Assembly (NCBI GenBank): GCA_026003895.1
Contig: BPIC01000003.1
Location: forward strand, 487,148 to 551,147
DNA length: 64,000 nucleotides
Direction: 5' to 3'
Source: Dehalococcoidia bacterium
GTDB lineage: Bacteria; Chloroflexota; Dehalococcoidia; SpSt-223
Position 1 is the stretch's first letter. Each line of letters opens with the position of its first letter. A program made the translations under genes and the position numbers. The notes beneath the pieces were generated by a model, which worked only from the letters and a program-made list of their open reading frames with translations, was not told where the DNA came from and searched no databases. Of this stretch, positions 42,761 to 51,142 are shown piece after piece.

Positions 42761-43065
42761 CGCTTGTTGACCCCCGCGCTGACGCGCTCCAGGGCGGCCG
42801 GCCGCCACTGGATGCCCGTGGCGCGGAGAGTCCGGCTGCGGCGCAGCCAGGCGTTGGCCTCGCGGTAGTCGGCGACATAGGCCCCCACCCTGGAGCCATA
42901 GTCGAACGTCGCGACCACGAGCGCGGGGCGCGGGTGCAGCTCCGGCCGTGCCGGGTCGTAAGCGTAGGAGCCGTCCAGGTCCACGATGCGGGCGGACCGG
43001 GCGCTCAGCCAGCGGAACGACCGGAGCGCGATGGCGGTACTCGGTCCATGAGAGAGTCTGGGCAT
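42757..43065 (-). CDS. Hypothetical protein in the PRTRC-type cassette
   Basis: A 102-residue basic protein with a strong ribosome-binding site (AAAGGAGG) before the ATG at 43065. It has no motif I recognise. The middle reads LVVATFDYGSRVGAYVADYR. The stop overlaps the LAGLIDADG start (ATGA). It is in the same operon as the helicase and methyltransferase. Confidence 0.55.
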   Translation of the reverse strand: MPRLSHGPSTAIALRSFRWLSARSARIVDLDGSYAYDPARPELHPRPALVVATFDYGSRVGAYVADYREANAWLRRSRTLRATGIQWRPAALERVSAGVNKR

Positions 43066-43229
43066 CAGTGCCTCCTTTCGGTGTGACAGTGCGCGGGCGC
43101 CGGCCGCCGACCGTCTCGAGGTCCGGCCGAGCGCCCCGGCGGCGGGCAGTCGTCGGGGTCGGGTTGTGGTCCTCGTCGTAGAAGCCGCACCACGCACGGC
43201 ATCGGCCTGGACGGCGCGACGCGGCGTGG

Positions 43230-43856
43230 CTAGCCCGCCGGACCAGTCGGGGTCGCGGCGCTGCCACCGTCGAGACGCAGCACGCCGGCGCGCACGGCAG
43301 CCGAGACGTCGGCCACCAGCGCGTCGGGGTCCGGGCTGCACCGATAGGCGGCGATCCCCTCGGCCTCGAGGGCGACGGCCTCGCCCGCCCGGAGGGCGCG
43401 CTCCCACAGCCAGGTGCACCAGCCCGCGTGGAGCGGCAGGTCCACCCGGCGGTCGAGGAAGCGGAAGTGGAGCAGCGGTGCCTCCTCGCCCGTGCGCGGC
43501 AGAAGGAGGAAGTCGTCGCGCACGGCGGTGTGGCGGGCGGCCTCGGGCAGCAGCGCGAGTTGGTGGCCGCCCGCGGCCGGCAGACTGGCCGTGAAGGAGC
43601 GCCAGGCGCGCGGGCCTTCCGGCGCGAGGGCGCAGAAGTGGACCTGGCCCAGCGCCTCGCGACTCAGCGTGGCGAGCTCGCCTTTCACCAGCCGCGCCCA
43701 GAGCGCCTTCAGCGCCTGCTGCGATCCGAGCAGCGAGAGGAACCAGAGCCGCATCCGGCGGGCGGCCAGGTCGGGGTCCGGCTCCCAGGCGAAGGCGTCG
43801 ACCGTCGCGCTGAAGCCGCCGGCCTGGAGGACCGAGAGGGCCTTACTCTCAGGCAT
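43230..43856 (-). CDS. Hypothetical protein in the PRTRC-type cassette
   Basis: A 208-residue protein without a recognised domain. It contains ALEAEGIAAYRCSPDPDALV near the C-terminus and a Trp-rich segment HAGWCTWLWERALRAG. The ATG has AGGAG seven bases upstream. An 18-codon reading frame with its own strong ribosome-binding site precedes and overlaps it. The 164 bases between its end and the next gene hold no clear signal. Confidence 0.55.
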   Translation of the reverse strand: MPESKALSVLQAGGFSATVDAFAWEPDPDLAARRMRLWFLSLLGSQQALKALWARLVKGELATLSREALGQVHFCALAPEGPRAWRSFTASLPAAGGHQLALLPEAARHTAVRDDFLLLPRTGEEAPLLHFRFLDRRVDLPLHAGWCTWLWERALRAGEAVALEAEGIAAYRCSPDPDALVADVSAAVRAGVLRLDGGSAATPTGPAG

Positions 43857-43905
43857 GCCGGGGCTCCTCGCGAGCGTATGAGAGCGGTCTGAACGGGTTG
43901 GGCAT
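43849..43905 (-). CDS. Possible 18-codon leader peptide
   Basis: GGAGGTG followed seven bases later by ATG opens a short frame (first residues MPNPFRPLSYARE) whose TGA lies inside the first codons of the next gene. It may couple translation of that gene. The ribosome-binding site is better than chance, but nothing else supports it as a real protein. Confidence 0.35.
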   Translation of the reverse strand: MPNPFRPLSYAREEPRHA

Positions 43906-43924
43906 AGAGCACCTCCACTACAGA

Positions 43925-43951
43925 GACGGGGAGCCCGTTCCGGCTCCCCGT
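43925..43951 (-). terminator. Hairpin inside the PRTRC-type operon
   Basis: GACGGGGAGCC (43925-43935) pairs with GGCTCCCCGTC (43941-43951) over a five-base loop. No T-run follows on either strand, so it could act as a weak terminator, a pause, or an mRNA processing or stability element after the ThiF gene. Confidence 0.5.
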
Positions 43952-43981
43952 CGCGTGGTCTCGCGGGCCGCTGGGGCGGTG

Positions 43982-44857
43982 TCAGGCCCGCCGCGCCCGC
44001 GGGGCCACCGCGTTGACGTGCAGCCCGGCGATGGCGGCCACGGTCTTCGGCTCGGCGGGGACGCAGCGGAGCGTCCCGTCGTCGAGGTCGAAGTAGCTCG
44101 CCATCCAGCCGCAGGTCCGGCTGAGGAGCTTCTCGACATAGCTCGCCGCCAGCGCGGCCACGACCTGGTTGATGGTCGGGCCCTGGTCGCCGCTGGCGAC
44201 CGCCTCCGCACAGTCGGGCAGCGGCCGCGGCTCGGGCGGCGCGTCGAGCAGGTCGGGCCGTTGCAGGCTGGGCGCGGGCAGCGCCCGGCACAGCTCGCCG
44301 GACGCGACGAACGCCCCGCGCAGCGCCTCCGGGCGCGTCGCGTTGCCGAGCAGCACCTGGCCGCTGTTGCGGCCATTGCCGGTATCGAGCCACCATACGG
44401 GCTGCGGCGGGCGGGGGTAGGCGTAGCCCCAACGGCGCTCGTCGAGGGTGGCAGCGATGGCCCGGCGCGCCCCGCCGTTGTCGACGCAGCCGATCAGGAG
44501 ATCGAGCCGGCTGCGGGCGTCGCCGAAGACCTGCGCGTGCAGGTCGCCGTCGTAGGGCAGGACCGAGTAGCCCACCTCGCGCCCGAACCGCCGGGCGAGC
44601 CGCTCGGCCAGGACCTCGGCTTTGAAGCGGCCCACGTCGGCCTTATCGAAGGTCTGGCGCGCCACGTTGTGCGGCTCGACCCGGTCGGGATCAATGAGGT
44701 AGAGCCGGGCGGACCGGCCGAGCAGGAGCCGGCAGACCGCCTCGGCCAGGAAGCCGCCGGTGCCGCCGCAGCCGACGACCACGATGGTCGCCTCGCGCTC
44801 GTAGCGCACGAGCTGCGTGCCGTCGCCGGTCGGGCTGGGGTCAATCCGGTACGCCAT
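43982..44857 (-). CDS. PRTRC system ThiF-family protein
   Basis: A 291-residue E1-like protein. The nucleotide-binding motif is IVVVGCGGTGGFLAEAV near residue 25, followed by LYLIDPDRVEPHNVARQTF, as in ThiF/MoeB/E1 enzymes. ThiF-like enzymes adenylate the C-terminus of ubiquitin-like proteins; the target here is not known. It overlaps protein A by 17 bases. The PRTRC (ParB-related, ThiF-related) cassette is a named set found on plasmids and integrative elements. Confidence 0.85.
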   Translation of the reverse strand: MAYRIDPSPTGDGTQLVRYEREATIVVVGCGGTGGFLAEAVCRLLLGRSARLYLIDPDRVEPHNVARQTFDKADVGRFKAEVLAERLARRFGREVGYSVLPYDGDLHAQVFGDARSRLDLLIGCVDNGGARRAIAATLDERRWGYAYPRPPQPVWWLDTGNGRNSGQVLLGNATRPEALRGAFVASGELCRALPAPSLQRPDLLDAPPEPRPLPDCAEAVASGDQGPTINQVVAALAASYVEKLLSRTCGWMASYFDLDDGTLRCVPAEPKTVAAIAGLHVNAVAPRARRA

Positions 44858-45458
44858 CGCCGTCGGTCCCCGCGGGCGGGTCGAAGTGGACGTCGCGGAA
44901 CGGGCCACGGTCGCCCTCGAAGACCGCCTCCCACGGCACCGGCAGGAAGTAGCCGTAGACGCCCACCCGCAGCGCCACCTCCGGTCGCTCGGTGCCGAGC
45001 CGGCCGATTACGCCGTACAGGCCGAACCCCTGCTCGTCGGCGTCGTCGGTCCGGCTGAAGCAGGCGGGATAGACGCCGTGGGAGTGGATCTCGAGCAGGA
45101 CGTCGGCCAGCGGTCGGTAGACCACCCGCAGCCGCCCGGCGACCTGGGTCGGCCGCAGGAGCTGATAGCCCGACGGCTCCACGCTCACGGCCAGGAGCAG
45201 CTCGCGCTCGGGCCGGGCGCCGGCGGCCGCGACGATCTGGCCCCAGAGGCACTGGGGGAGCCGCCCGCGCCGAAGCGCGAAGCAGGGGTGGAGGGACGGT
45301 AGCCCCCGGACAGTCGCGCGCGCCACCGGGACCCGCGCGGCCAGGTGCAGGCCCTCGGTCGCGACGTACAGCCCGTCGCCGGCCAGCAGGTAGTCGTAGG
45401 CCAGCCCCCGACGCGGCGGGGGGCCGTCGCGGGCGACCAGGTACTCGACCAGCGCCAT
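44841..45458 (-). CDS. PRTRC system protein A-like, JAB/MPN-type
   Basis: A 205-residue protein. The metal-binding JAMM signature is visible: LEIHSHGVY, then S and D in FSRTDDADEQG, followed by GLYGVIGRL. JAB-type proteins remove ubiquitin-like proteins from targets and often pair with a ThiF-type enzyme, which is the next gene here. The ATG is two bases after the protein B stop. The pairing suggests a prokaryotic ubiquitin-like conjugation pathway, but no modifier protein is obvious. Confidence 0.75.
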   Translation of the reverse strand: MALVEYLVARDGPPPRRGLAYDYLLAGDGLYVATEGLHLAARVPVARATVRGLPSLHPCFALRRGRLPQCLWGQIVAAAGARPERELLLAVSVEPSGYQLLRPTQVAGRLRVVYRPLADVLLEIHSHGVYPACFSRTDDADEQGFGLYGVIGRLGTERPEVALRVGVYGYFLPVPWEAVFEGDRGPFRDVHFDPPAGTDGDGVPD

Positions 45459-45460
45459 CG

Positions 45461-46102
45461 TCAGCCGCCGATCGTGAGCGCGTCGGCGACCCGCAGCGCC
45501 GGCACGAGGTCGTCGAGCGGGTAGGCGCGCTCGCCATCGAGCTCGGCCCACAGGGCGCCGACGTCGTCGGGGTGCCGCTGCGACTTGCCGCGGGCGGTAT
45601 CGCCGGTCGCGGAGAAGTAGGAGCGGAAGAACTCCTCGGGCACGCGCGCCGGGTCCGACGGGAAGGCATGCGAGCCGGTGCAGACCCGCCCGGAGCCGAA
45701 GACGTTGTACGCCGGCGCGTGATAGAGCTGGTCGTCGGGCGTCTTCGGCCGTGCCTTCGCCGCGAAGACGTAGGGTGCCTGGCGCGCCGGCAGGCAGAGG
45801 AAGAGGAGCCCGGGCAGCGGCAGGCGCAGGCGGCGCGGCGGTGCGTCGTAGCGCTCGCGCAGGCGCACACTCCAGACCCGTGGCTCGCGCCAGACGGCCA
45901 CCCGTTCGCCGCTCGCGGTCCTGGCCCACCAGAGCGTGTCCGGTGGCAGGATGCCGCTCGCCAGGTCGAGCTCGCGGGCGAGCGCGTGGGCGACGTCGAG
46001 GGCGGAGACGAGTTTGGTGCGGACCACGCCGCCGGCGTAGTCGTGCAGCACCACGCTCTCGCCATGGAAGTCGAGGCGCAGCCGCAGCGGGTCTTCCCGC
46101 AC
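45461..46102 (-). CDS. PRTRC system protein B-like
   Basis: A 213-residue protein that resembles PRTRC protein B in layout: an N-terminal beta region (LRLRLDFHGESVVLHDYAGG), a middle with WWARTASGERVAVW, LPLPGLLFLCLP, and a C-terminal YNVFGSGRVCTGS. Its biochemical role is not known. The start is uncertain: GTG at 46102 is chosen because family-like sequence begins there. An ATG at 46207 would overlap the upstream gene by about 97 bases. Confidence 0.7.
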   Translation of the reverse strand: MREDPLRLRLDFHGESVVLHDYAGGVVRTKLVSALDVAHALARELDLASGILPPDTLWWARTASGERVAVWREPRVWSVRLRERYDAPPRRLRLPLPGLLFLCLPARQAPYVFAAKARPKTPDDQLYHAPAYNVFGSGRVCTGSHAFPSDPARVPEEFFRSYFSATGDTARGKSQRHPDDVGALWAELDGERAYPLDDLVPALRVADALTIGG

Positions 46103-46109
46103 CTCGGCA

Positions 46110-46985
46110 TCAGGCGGCAGCGCCCAGCGGTAGGGGGAGGGACTCGGCGTCCTCCGGCTCGTCGTGCGGGACCGGGAGGAGCCCGTGTTCGGTGATCTCG
46201 CAGGCATAAAACCTCCGCATGCGTTCGTACTCCAGGTAGGCGTCGCGCCCGAGCGCGGCAGCGAGCAGCCGCTCGAAGCGCGCCGCCGGGTCCGCCTCCA
46301 GCCAGCGGGCGAGCTCGCCGGTGCGGTCGAGGAGCTCCCTGGCCAGCCGCCAGTGGTCGGCCAGCTCCAGGACGTTCTCGCGCGTCCACTCGATGTCGGC
46401 GACCGTCTGCTCGTCCACATCGAGGAAGACGCTGCCGGTGTCCCCCCAGAGCCAGTCGGCGTACTCCGCCGCCGCGGCGTAGGGGGTGCCGTCCAGTCGC
46501 TCGTGCAGTTCGGCCGGCGTCAGGCCGGCCTCCGGGAGCTCGGCGAGGAGCGCGCGCGGCACGTGCGCCTCGGCCGCGTCGAGCAGCGCGACCCGACTGT
46601 CGTAGCCGCTCTCGTACGGCTGGGCGCAGAGGGCGAACAGCAGCAGCTCGCCGGGAGACAGGTCGAGCTCATGGAAGCGGTCGTACGACCAGGCGTTCCT
46701 GACGAACGGGATGCCGCAGAGGACCTGCTCATACTCGTCGTACTCGTAGACCGGGAAGTACTCGGCCTCGACCTTGTGCAGGAACGCCCAGACGCGGGCG
46801 CTCTCGCGGTCTCCGTCGCGCCCGGTGGCTGCCAGGATCTCCGCCTCGGCCTCGGGGAACACGTCCCGGACGAGCTGGCGGAACGCCAGATAGGCGCCGT
46901 GGCGCTCGAGGAGGTCGACGACGGACGACGGCGCGACCGGCGCCCGCCGCAGCGCCTCCCCGAGCGCCTCCAGGCTCGGGATCAC
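46110..46985 (-). CDS. Hypothetical acidic protein in the PRTRC-type cassette
   Basis: A 291-residue, Glu/Leu-rich and mostly helical protein with no recognised domain. It has many Tyr residues in the first half (EYFPVYEYDEYEQ) and a helix-rich end. The GTG start overlaps the protein C stop (GTGA). Its place between C and B is where other cassettes may carry extra genes. Function unknown. Confidence 0.6.
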   Translation of the reverse strand: MIPSLEALGEALRRAPVAPSSVVDLLERHGAYLAFRQLVRDVFPEAEAEILAATGRDGDRESARVWAFLHKVEAEYFPVYEYDEYEQVLCGIPFVRNAWSYDRFHELDLSPGELLLFALCAQPYESGYDSRVALLDAAEAHVPRALLAELPEAGLTPAELHERLDGTPYAAAAEYADWLWGDTGSVFLDVDEQTVADIEWTRENVLELADHWRLARELLDRTGELARWLEADPAARFERLLAAALGRDAYLEYERMRRFYACEITEHGLLPVPHDEPEDAESLPLPLGAAA

Positions 46986-47389
46986 CGCGCCGGGAGCTGG
47001 CGCAGCGCCTCCGTCGCCTGCTGGGTCGCCCGCGCGTAGGCCCGCGCCTCGGCCAGCGCCAGGTTGAGCTCCGGCTGGCGGGCGGCCGCCCGGTCGGCGT
47101 CGAGCTCGCCGTCGCCGTCGAGCAGGTCGGCGGCGAGGTCGAAGATGCGGAGCCGCCTGGCCGGGACCCGGCGCAGGACGGCGACGACGTCGCGCGAGCG
47201 CCGGCGGCCTTTCGTGCCGATCCGCTTGGTGAAGGTCACGACGGTGTCCTCGGCGCGCTGATCCTCGCGCGTATCGGCGTTGGCCAGCTCCGGGAAGAAT
47301 TCGGCGAGCTGCTTGCGCACCTCGTCGACCGCCAGCTTCGGGTCCGGGTCGGGGAACTCCCGGCCGTCGTAGACGAACACGCGTGCCAT
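46982..47389 (-). CDS. PRTRC system protein C-like
   Basis: A 135-residue protein. The first 70 residues resemble PRTRC protein C (VFVYDGREFPDPDPKLAVDE, then LAEFFPELANAD, and VTFTKRIGTKG). The last 60 residues are an Ala/Arg-rich helical extension. The ATG at 47389 has AGGAGG upstream. It is a small cytoplasmic protein of unknown action; a role as the ubiquitin-like partner of ThiF is a speculation. Confidence 0.72.
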   Translation of the reverse strand: MARVFVYDGREFPDPDPKLAVDEVRKQLAEFFPELANADTREDQRAEDTVVTFTKRIGTKGRRRSRDVVAVLRRVPARRLRIFDLAADLLDGDGELDADRAAARQPELNLALAEARAYARATQQATEALRQLPAR

Positions 47390-47411
47390 GTGAACCTCCT
47401 GGAAGGTGGAC

Positions 47412-47828
47412 TCAGCCGAAGAGCGAGAGCTGGCCGGGGCGGGCCGGCTCTCCGGTCGCGTCGGGGATCGGCCCCGCAGCCTCCGGCTCAGGAGGAGCGG
47501 GCGGGAGCGATGCCGGCGGGCCGCTCGGTCGGGCGGGGCGGGCCCTGGGCGCCGGCCGCACCGTCGGGTTGCGCGGGTGTGTCTGCCAGCGGTCCTCCGC
47601 CTCGGCGACGAGCGCCGGGACCTCGTCGAGGGCGCCCTGCAGGTCGCCCGCCTCGGCCGAGCGCAGCAGTGGGTCGCAGCCGTCCGCCCCGAGCGCCAGG
47701 AGGGCGCGGTAGCCCGCCCCCTCGACCGGCCGCAGCGTCACGACGAGCTTGAGCGACCGGCGCGGCGTCGGCGCCGCCGGTCCGGCCGCAGCCATCTCGG
47801 CACCAGGCGGCTCATCGGTTGCCTCCAC
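47412..47828 (-). CDS. PRTRC system E-like protein with C-terminal clamp-type motif
   Basis: A 138-residue protein, first of the operon. The core (RSLKLVVTLRPVEGAGYRALL, then ALGADGCDPLLRS) has the look of PRTRC protein E or a related partner. A Pro-rich tail follows. It ends with PGQLSLFG, a good match to the beta-clamp motif QL(S/D)LF. The start is uncertain: GTG at 47828 or an ATG 33 bases later. Confidence 0.55.
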   Translation of the reverse strand: MEATDEPPGAEMAAAGPAAPTPRRSLKLVVTLRPVEGAGYRALLALGADGCDPLLRSAEAGDLQGALDEVPALVAEAEDRWQTHPRNPTVRPAPRARPARPSGPPASLPPAPPEPEAAGPIPDATGEPARPGQLSLFG

Positions 47829-48201
47829 AGTCCCGGCGCGGGCGCCGTCCGCCGGCTGCCGGGGCGGGGCGCAGCCGCAGCCGTCGGCCGCCCGGACGCC
47901 GTGGGCCGGCAGCTTGGGCCTCGGCAGTCGCCGCCGTGCCAGCCCCGGCCTCGGCCGCTGCCTGGCCAGCGGGCCGATTCCCGTGACCTCCGGGCATGGA
48001 CACGTGCGGCGACCGGCGGAGGGTGCCAGTAGCGGAAACAGCGGGGCGCCGACCTGGTGGGCGGTGTGCCCCTATGATCAGGGAGAAGGCGCCGCCGCCG
48101 AAATCCCCGGGCCGCGCCGGACCGAACCGGGTCCGAGGCACACACTGGTCTCGGCTGGTCGTTCGCCAGTCATCGGCACCGCCCCTCGCGCTGCGTCGGC
48201 C
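47829..48201. other. Gap upstream of the PRTRC-type operon
   Basis: The operon promoter should lie here, but I cannot pick one with confidence. A 109-codon open frame on the minus strand (47812-48141) is Gly/Arg/Ala-rich low complexity and is not accepted as a gene. Confidence 0.4.
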
Positions 48202-49554
48202 TCACTGCCGCGGCAGGCGGGAGCTGATGAGCGGAGCCTTGCCGGCAGCGGTTCTCGGAATGGCTGCCACTCGGCGCACCATGACCCGCGGCACGACGAT
48301 GCCCTGTGCCGCGAGTTCGTGCTCCAGGGTGGCTGCCAACTGCTCGTCGGCCAGCGAGCCGTCGGCTGAGCCAGCGAGCAACACGTGCAGCCCATCGGGT
48401 TCCTGCACCACCTGCCATTCCGCCACCGGGGCGGCCTCCATCACGCGGTGGAAGACGTTCGGGTGGATGGCCGCCTGCCCGCCTGCGACCGCGGGGAAGT
48501 GGAGCACGTCCTCGGCGCGCCCCTGGATACCGTCGAGCAGCGCGAAAGGCCGCCCGCACGCGCATCCGCCGGTACCCAGTCGCAGGCTGTCGCTCATCTC
48601 GTAGCGGATGAGCGGCTGGGTGCGACTGAACAGCACCGTGACCAGCACCTTGTCACCGTAGAGGCCGGTCGACACCGGCCGATTGTGCTCGTCGACGACC
48701 TCGGCGATGACGAGATCCTCGAACAGGTGCATCCGATGATGCTCGCACTCCGAGGCAATGCCGGCGCTCTCGGTCGCGGCGTAGACGTTGAAGGGCGCTC
48801 GTCCCCAGGCCTCGGTCACGCGCCGTCGGGTCTCGTCGGTGAGCACCTCGGACGCGGTGAACACCACGCGCGGCGAGATGCGCAGACGGCCGGCGAGCTG
48901 CTCTCCCGCGAGCAGCCGAGCCATCGAGGCGTAGGCCACGAGTGTCTCGGGCTGCCAGACGTTCAATCGCTCGACGACGGAGTCGGTCGGGTCGGTGGCG
49001 TCCAGGCGCAACGTCGGCACCCACCAACTGCGCAGCGTCGCACCAACGCGCGCCGACTGATGCCACGGCGTCGTGGTGCTGACGACCGCGAGCTTCATCC
49101 GCCTCGTCAGGCCGGCCCGCGCACCGCCCCAGTCGTTCGCGCGGGCATAGGAGGCGAGCACGGTGATCCATTCCGCGAGGTTCGACAGGAACAGACCCCG
49201 CCGGCCGGTGCTGCCCGAGGTGGCGCTGAGCCAGTACCGACCCAGGAAGCGCTCGTCTCCTTGTAGCGTCGCCAAGTGGGCCTCCACGTCCCGCAGGCGG
49301 ATGGCGCGGTCCGTTACCAGCTCGTCGAAGTGTTCCATCGCGAGGGCCTTCGTAAGGACCGGCAATTCAGGCAACGGTCGGTCGGTCAGGCCGCGGTGGA
49401 ACCGCTGGTAGAAGGGCGAGCGCGCGTAGGCGTATTGGCGGAGGGCGGCCAGCGAGCGGGCCTGGTGGGCCTCCAGTTGTGGGCGCACCCAGCGCTCGTG
49501 CCGGCGGAGTTGGCGGCGCAGCCACAGCAATCGGGCCATGATTCGGACGTCCAT
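48202..49554 (-). CDS. Phenylacetate-CoA-ligase-like adenylate-forming enzyme (PaaK family)
   Basis: A 450-residue cytoplasmic enzyme of the AMP-forming family. Motifs seen: the P-loop-like SATSGSTGRRGLFLS near residue 120, YAATESAGIASECE near 260 (the acid and ester recognition region), LIRYEMSD near 325, and a C-terminal RTAAGKAPLI with the catalytic Lys. A Cys pair (GGCACGRPF) follows the LIRYEMSD region, as in PaaK-like proteins. The substrate is unknown. The ATG at 49554 has ACGGAG upstream. It stands alone between the PRTRC-type cassette and the stress region. Confidence 0.82.
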   Translation of the reverse strand: MDVRIMARLLWLRRQLRRHERWVRPQLEAHQARSLAALRQYAYARSPFYQRFHRGLTDRPLPELPVLTKALAMEHFDELVTDRAIRLRDVEAHLATLQGDERFLGRYWLSATSGSTGRRGLFLSNLAEWITVLASYARANDWGGARAGLTRRMKLAVVSTTTPWHQSARVGATLRSWWVPTLRLDATDPTDSVVERLNVWQPETLVAYASMARLLAGEQLAGRLRISPRVVFTASEVLTDETRRRVTEAWGRAPFNVYAATESAGIASECEHHRMHLFEDLVIAEVVDEHNRPVSTGLYGDKVLVTVLFSRTQPLIRYEMSDSLRLGTGGCACGRPFALLDGIQGRAEDVLHFPAVAGGQAAIHPNVFHRVMEAAPVAEWQVVQEPDGLHVLLAGSADGSLADEQLAATLEHELAAQGIVVPRVMVRRVAAIPRTAAGKAPLISSRLPRQ

Positions 49555-50106
49555 TGGTTTTCTCCGTTCTTCGGTGGCGGCTTCGCGGGCGACGAGGTCG
49601 ATCCGCACCCGAGTCGAGGGCCGCACAGCCGGCCGGGGCTGGCCCCGACCGTGCGCCGAGGGTCGCGGTGCGGGAGCCACGAGCCTCTCCCGCTCGCGAC
49701 CGGCAACTCCTCGTGGAGCGGGCCAATCTCGCGGGTGCACTCGTATTCGCCCCCTGTCCGGACGACAGCCCGATGGGCACGGCTTCGCCCGCCGCCGGTC
49801 CGCCAGTCCCTGCCAAACCCGCCAAACGCGACCACCGGTGAGCCCGCCGTGGTCGCATCAGGGCGGAAGTTGCAGCGGACGACCTTGCCCTGCAGGACCA
49901 GGAGCATGGTGGGCGTCTGCCGCGCGGCCCTTCGCCACCAGGATGGCCTCCTGGTGGCCGGCGGACCTGGTCACGGCAGGGTCCTCCCGGGCGCGGCCGC
50001 AAGCAGAACTGAAGCATCTCTGCCCTGACCACCGGCTCGTCACCCGCCGCAGCTGTCGTCGTCGCCCACATCTCTCGCCGTCGACCGCCGGCGCCAGCGT
50101 CGGCGC
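49555..50106. other. Gap upstream of the PaaK-like gene
   Basis: About 550 bases without a convincing gene. Open frames on the minus strand are Arg/Pro/Ser-rich and show no domain. It may hold decayed sequence. Confidence 0.4.
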
Positions 50107-50527
50107 TTACGTTCCCGTCCAGTACAGCGCCACCGCGCTTGCCCACAGCAGCCCGAAGCCAAAGAGCAACCACTTGAAATCCGAGTCGATGAGGAAATTG
50201 ACGGCGGCCATCCACCCGATCGAGGTCATTCCCGCCACGGCAACAATCGCGGCCACGCCGCGGGCCCGCGTGCGGAAAGAGGTGAGGGCGATGTAGAGGG
50301 TGACGAGGGCCGGTAGTGAAGATGTAGCCACCCATCACCCAGAAGACGCGCCGCAGCCAGCTCTGAAGCCCGGGGGCCGCCACCGCGAGGTCCGCGGCCG
50401 ATGCCCCCATGTACCGGGGATCTTCCGGCAGGAGCGGCGGCCGCAAGAGGACGAAGTACAGGCCCAGGCCGATCAGGCTCAGGCCGGCCAGCGAAAGAAC
50501 GGTTGAGGAAGGCGGCAGCGACTTCAC
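50107..50527 (-). pseudogene. Small four-helix membrane protein, frameshifted
   Basis: The first frame encodes two hydrophobic segments and ends its family-like sequence with FWVMGGYIFTTG. The sequence then continues in another frame (LVTLYIALTSFR, then two more membrane helices and a WASAVALYWTGT end). One extra or missing base near 50310 in a short C-run would join them into about 140 residues. I do not know the family. A sequencing error cannot be excluded. Confidence 0.55.
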
Positions 50528-50792
50528 CGCAATCCGACCTGAAAGGCGTCGACGCGGTGGCCCTCACGCCCAGCTGTCCGTCGTGGTGAGGCCAGGTTTC
50601 CCGCCCCCGGGCGGGACCGGGGCACGGCCTGCGGTCCGGACAGCGGTCTTGTCCCCTCGGTCATGGCGTCTCCTCGGGGACGAGCCCTGCAGCTGCCGAG
50701 CTCATCGACGCCTCTCTGGCGCCCCGACCGTGGCGCGAAGTTCTCCACGTTAGCCCAATGCCGTACTCCGCCGCCGGGTGGCTTGCGCGGTG

Positions 50793-51023
50793 TCATCGCA
50801 CAGTCGGTTCGCCGGCCCGGAAGCCCACGCGTTCGACGGCAACGACGAGCTGCTCAGCGCGGGCGAGCGCCGGGTCATACTCGACGTACGCCATCTCGGT
50901 CGCCGGATTGACGTAGGCCCGGCTCACCCCCGGCACCTTTGCCAAGGCGCGCTCCACGGTCAACGCCCCGCCGCCCCCGCATCCCAGGCCGTAGATTGCC
51001 ATAGTGAGACGCTCGGTCCGCAT
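50793..51023 (-). CDS. HMA-domain protein with altered metal site
   Basis: A 76-residue heavy-metal-associated fold (ferredoxin-like): beta strand TMAIYGLGC, helix ALTVERALAKVPGVSRA, strand AYVEYDP, helix ARAEQLVVAVERVGF. The usual GMxCxxC metal loop is changed to GLGCGGGG, so only one of the two Cys remains. It may bind metal weakly or as a dimer, or have lost metal binding. It is expressed from a promoter with four 11-base repeats (51075-51114) and lies just after the two-component kinase gene. Confidence 0.75.
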   Translation of the reverse strand: MRTERLTMAIYGLGCGGGGALTVERALAKVPGVSRAYVNPATEMAYVEYDPALARAEQLVVAVERVGFRAGEPTVR

Positions 51024-51059
51024 CGTCTGACCTCACTCTCCTCAGCCGCTCCTGCGAGC

Positions 51060-51114
51060 AGTATCAGGCCGCCTCCTGAGGGGGACCTGAGGCGGGCCTG
51101 AAGCTTCCCTGAGG
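51060..51114 (-). promoter_or_regulatory. Four 11-bp repeats and -10 box before the HMA gene
   Basis: On the plus strand CCTGAGG (51075), CCTGAGG (51086), CCTGAAG (51097) and CCTGAGG (51108) start exactly 11 bases apart. Read on the minus strand, nine bases after the last repeat comes GATACT (51065-51060), a -10 box. The repeats thus replace the -35 region, the layout of an OmpR/PhoB-type activator site. Confidence 0.8.
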
Positions 51115-51142
51115 AGCCGGCGGATGCAGGGCGGGTGCGCGC

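Noticed and set aside
47812..48141. A 109-codon gene before the PRTRC-type operon
   Set aside because: The product is Gly/Ala/Arg-rich low complexity, with no domain, and a plausible promoter region is needed here.
51075..51114. A short CRISPR-like repeat array
   Set aside because: The repeat is only about 5-7 bases with an 11-base period and no spacers of normal size; a regulator site explains it.
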